The translations under genes were made by a program, and so were the position numbers. From NCBI GenBank assembly GCA_036925085.1, contig JAUPFP010000019.1:3716501-3780500 (forward strand): a stretch of 64,000 nt of DNA. Reading direction: 5' to 3'. Positions 63,251-64,000 of the stretch are shown piece by piece (position 1 is the first letter of the stretch; each line of letters starts with the position of its first letter). The notes under the pieces are model-generated. The model was not told the origin of the DNA, did no database searches, and worked only from the letters and a program-made list of their open reading frames with translations. The stretch is from Brachycybe producta (taxonomy: Eukaryota > Arthropoda > Diplopoda > Playtdesmida > Andrognathidae).

Positions 63251-63254
63251 ATAT

Positions 63255-63415
63255 TTGACCATGATGGCACAGTGGAAGTCAGTTTGAACCATGGTTCCTT
63301 TGGTGGCGAGTCGTGGAACTAGTAGTTAAGCAGATTGAGAGTTGTGCTACTGCGGGACAGACTGTAGAAATGGGACAGGTCAGGTGGCATCGGGAGCAGT
63401 GGGACCTACCCAGGT
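63255..63415 (+). pseudogene. Family A gag start fragment
   Basis: ACCATGGTTCCTTTGGTGGCGAGT... matches 23670-23760 (ACCATGGTTCCTTCGATGGCTAGT). Only ~150 bp remains. Confidence 0.45.
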
Positions 63416-63424
63416 GAGGTTCTG

Positions 63425-64000
63425 GATCTTTCTTCCTCACACACTTGGACTTTTCCTTTTTATTTTTCTTCCTTTTTGTTTGCTGTGCTTTGAGCTGGAC
63501 CCACCCAAACTCGAAGGCTTACCAGACTAGTCAGGCTCCGGATTGTGGTTAGCTCTTTTGCCCTTCGGACTTTTCTTCCGAAGATTTTCCAGCCAAAACT
63601 ATTAGTCTTCGGAATGGCTTCCGTAGCAGAACGAACAACCTTTTATGGTTGTGCACCCACAAACCATCCATGAGAATCCAGAAGGAGCCACTTCTTTTTT
63701 TGGTGCAATAGTTGGTGGACTTTTGCCACCAGCAATTTTATCCACCATGCCATGGGATGGCACCTTGGCAGATTGCATTGCCTCCCTCTGAGCAATTTGC
63801 TGCTGGCCAGCAACTATGACAGTGCTGTCAACCAGATCTGGGGTAGTCATTTCCCATAGCTGTGGAAACTGTCCTACCTAGAGATGAAACTCCTGGCAAT
63901 TGTTGGGGCCCATTGAAAGATCAATTCTGGCTTTTAAACATGCAGCTCAACTCAGGAAAATACTTAACTGTTCCTTCTAACTAGTTTTTTAGGTAGAAAA
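63425..64000 (-). pseudogene. A-X ORF3 fragment (Lys-rich part)
   Basis: Minus strand, related to 14900-15330 and 42700-43120: a Lys-rich block (complement of CTTTTTATTTTTCTTCC), the A-G-K / F-G-R-K spacer and I-V-A-G-Q-Q-Q-I-A-Q near 63800. The frame is broken. It runs off the right edge of the window. Confidence 0.5.

Overview
The window looks like repeat-saturated nuclear DNA of an animal, most likely an invertebrate. The evidence is one recognisable host coding exon flanked by an intron-style splice acceptor, several LINE reverse transcriptases, a Penelope-type GIY-YIG endonuclease, tRNA-like SINEs, short inverted-repeat elements and many Ty3/gypsy LTR retrotransposons. There are no operons, no bacterial-style gene packing, and no rRNA or functional tRNA gene. 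I cannot name the phylum. Almost every mobile-element gene is broken by stops, frameshifts or deletions.

Layout. Positions 1-1617 hold the leader and 5' LTR of a minus-strand Ty3/gypsy element, called family A here. Positions 1618-13098 are the least retroelement-dense part. They hold GGGCAAATG-type minisatellites, a hAT-like element with a perfect 8-bp target duplication (3412-4096), a ~184-bp satellite interrupted by a CCCAAGTAGCAC-ended element that itself holds a SINE, a large palindromic element (7392-8114), a foldback with tandem repeats (8255-8800), a Penelope-like element with inverted arms (9235-10447), and a coding exon (12035-12146) that looks like the last exon of a POLDIP2 / ApaG-domain protein. 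Positions 13099-47065 are a nest of family A copies on both strands, with LINE fragments, another Ty3/gypsy pol (39830-41145) and solo-like LTRs. Positions 48291-58238 form one ~9.9-kb unit: inverted arrays of a ~163-bp repeat at both ends, matching terminal inverted repeats, an 8-bp flanking duplication (AAATTATT), and a different Ty3/gypsy element (family C) inside. Positions 58437-64000 hold more family A pieces and a fourth Ty3/gypsy element (family D).

Family A order, from comparing copies, is LTR, a primer-binding site that fits tRNA-Thr, a leader with an array of palindromes about 70 nt apart, gag, protease, RT, RNase H, integrase, a second palindrome-rich stretch, a splice-acceptor-like site, a third open frame (ORF3, up to ~800 codons), then the LTR. 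ORF3 sits where env sits in env-bearing gypsy elements, but it looks nothing like an envelope: it has a Ser/acidic start, a Lys-rich middle and a hydrophobic C-terminal domain. Family C also carries extra reading frames after integrase, again preceded by an acceptor-like site, and their C-terminal part may share the same domain. This shared post-integrase gene, the palindrome arrays, a U5 hairpin with paired changes between copies, and the ~9.9-kb inverted unit are the observations I find most worth following.
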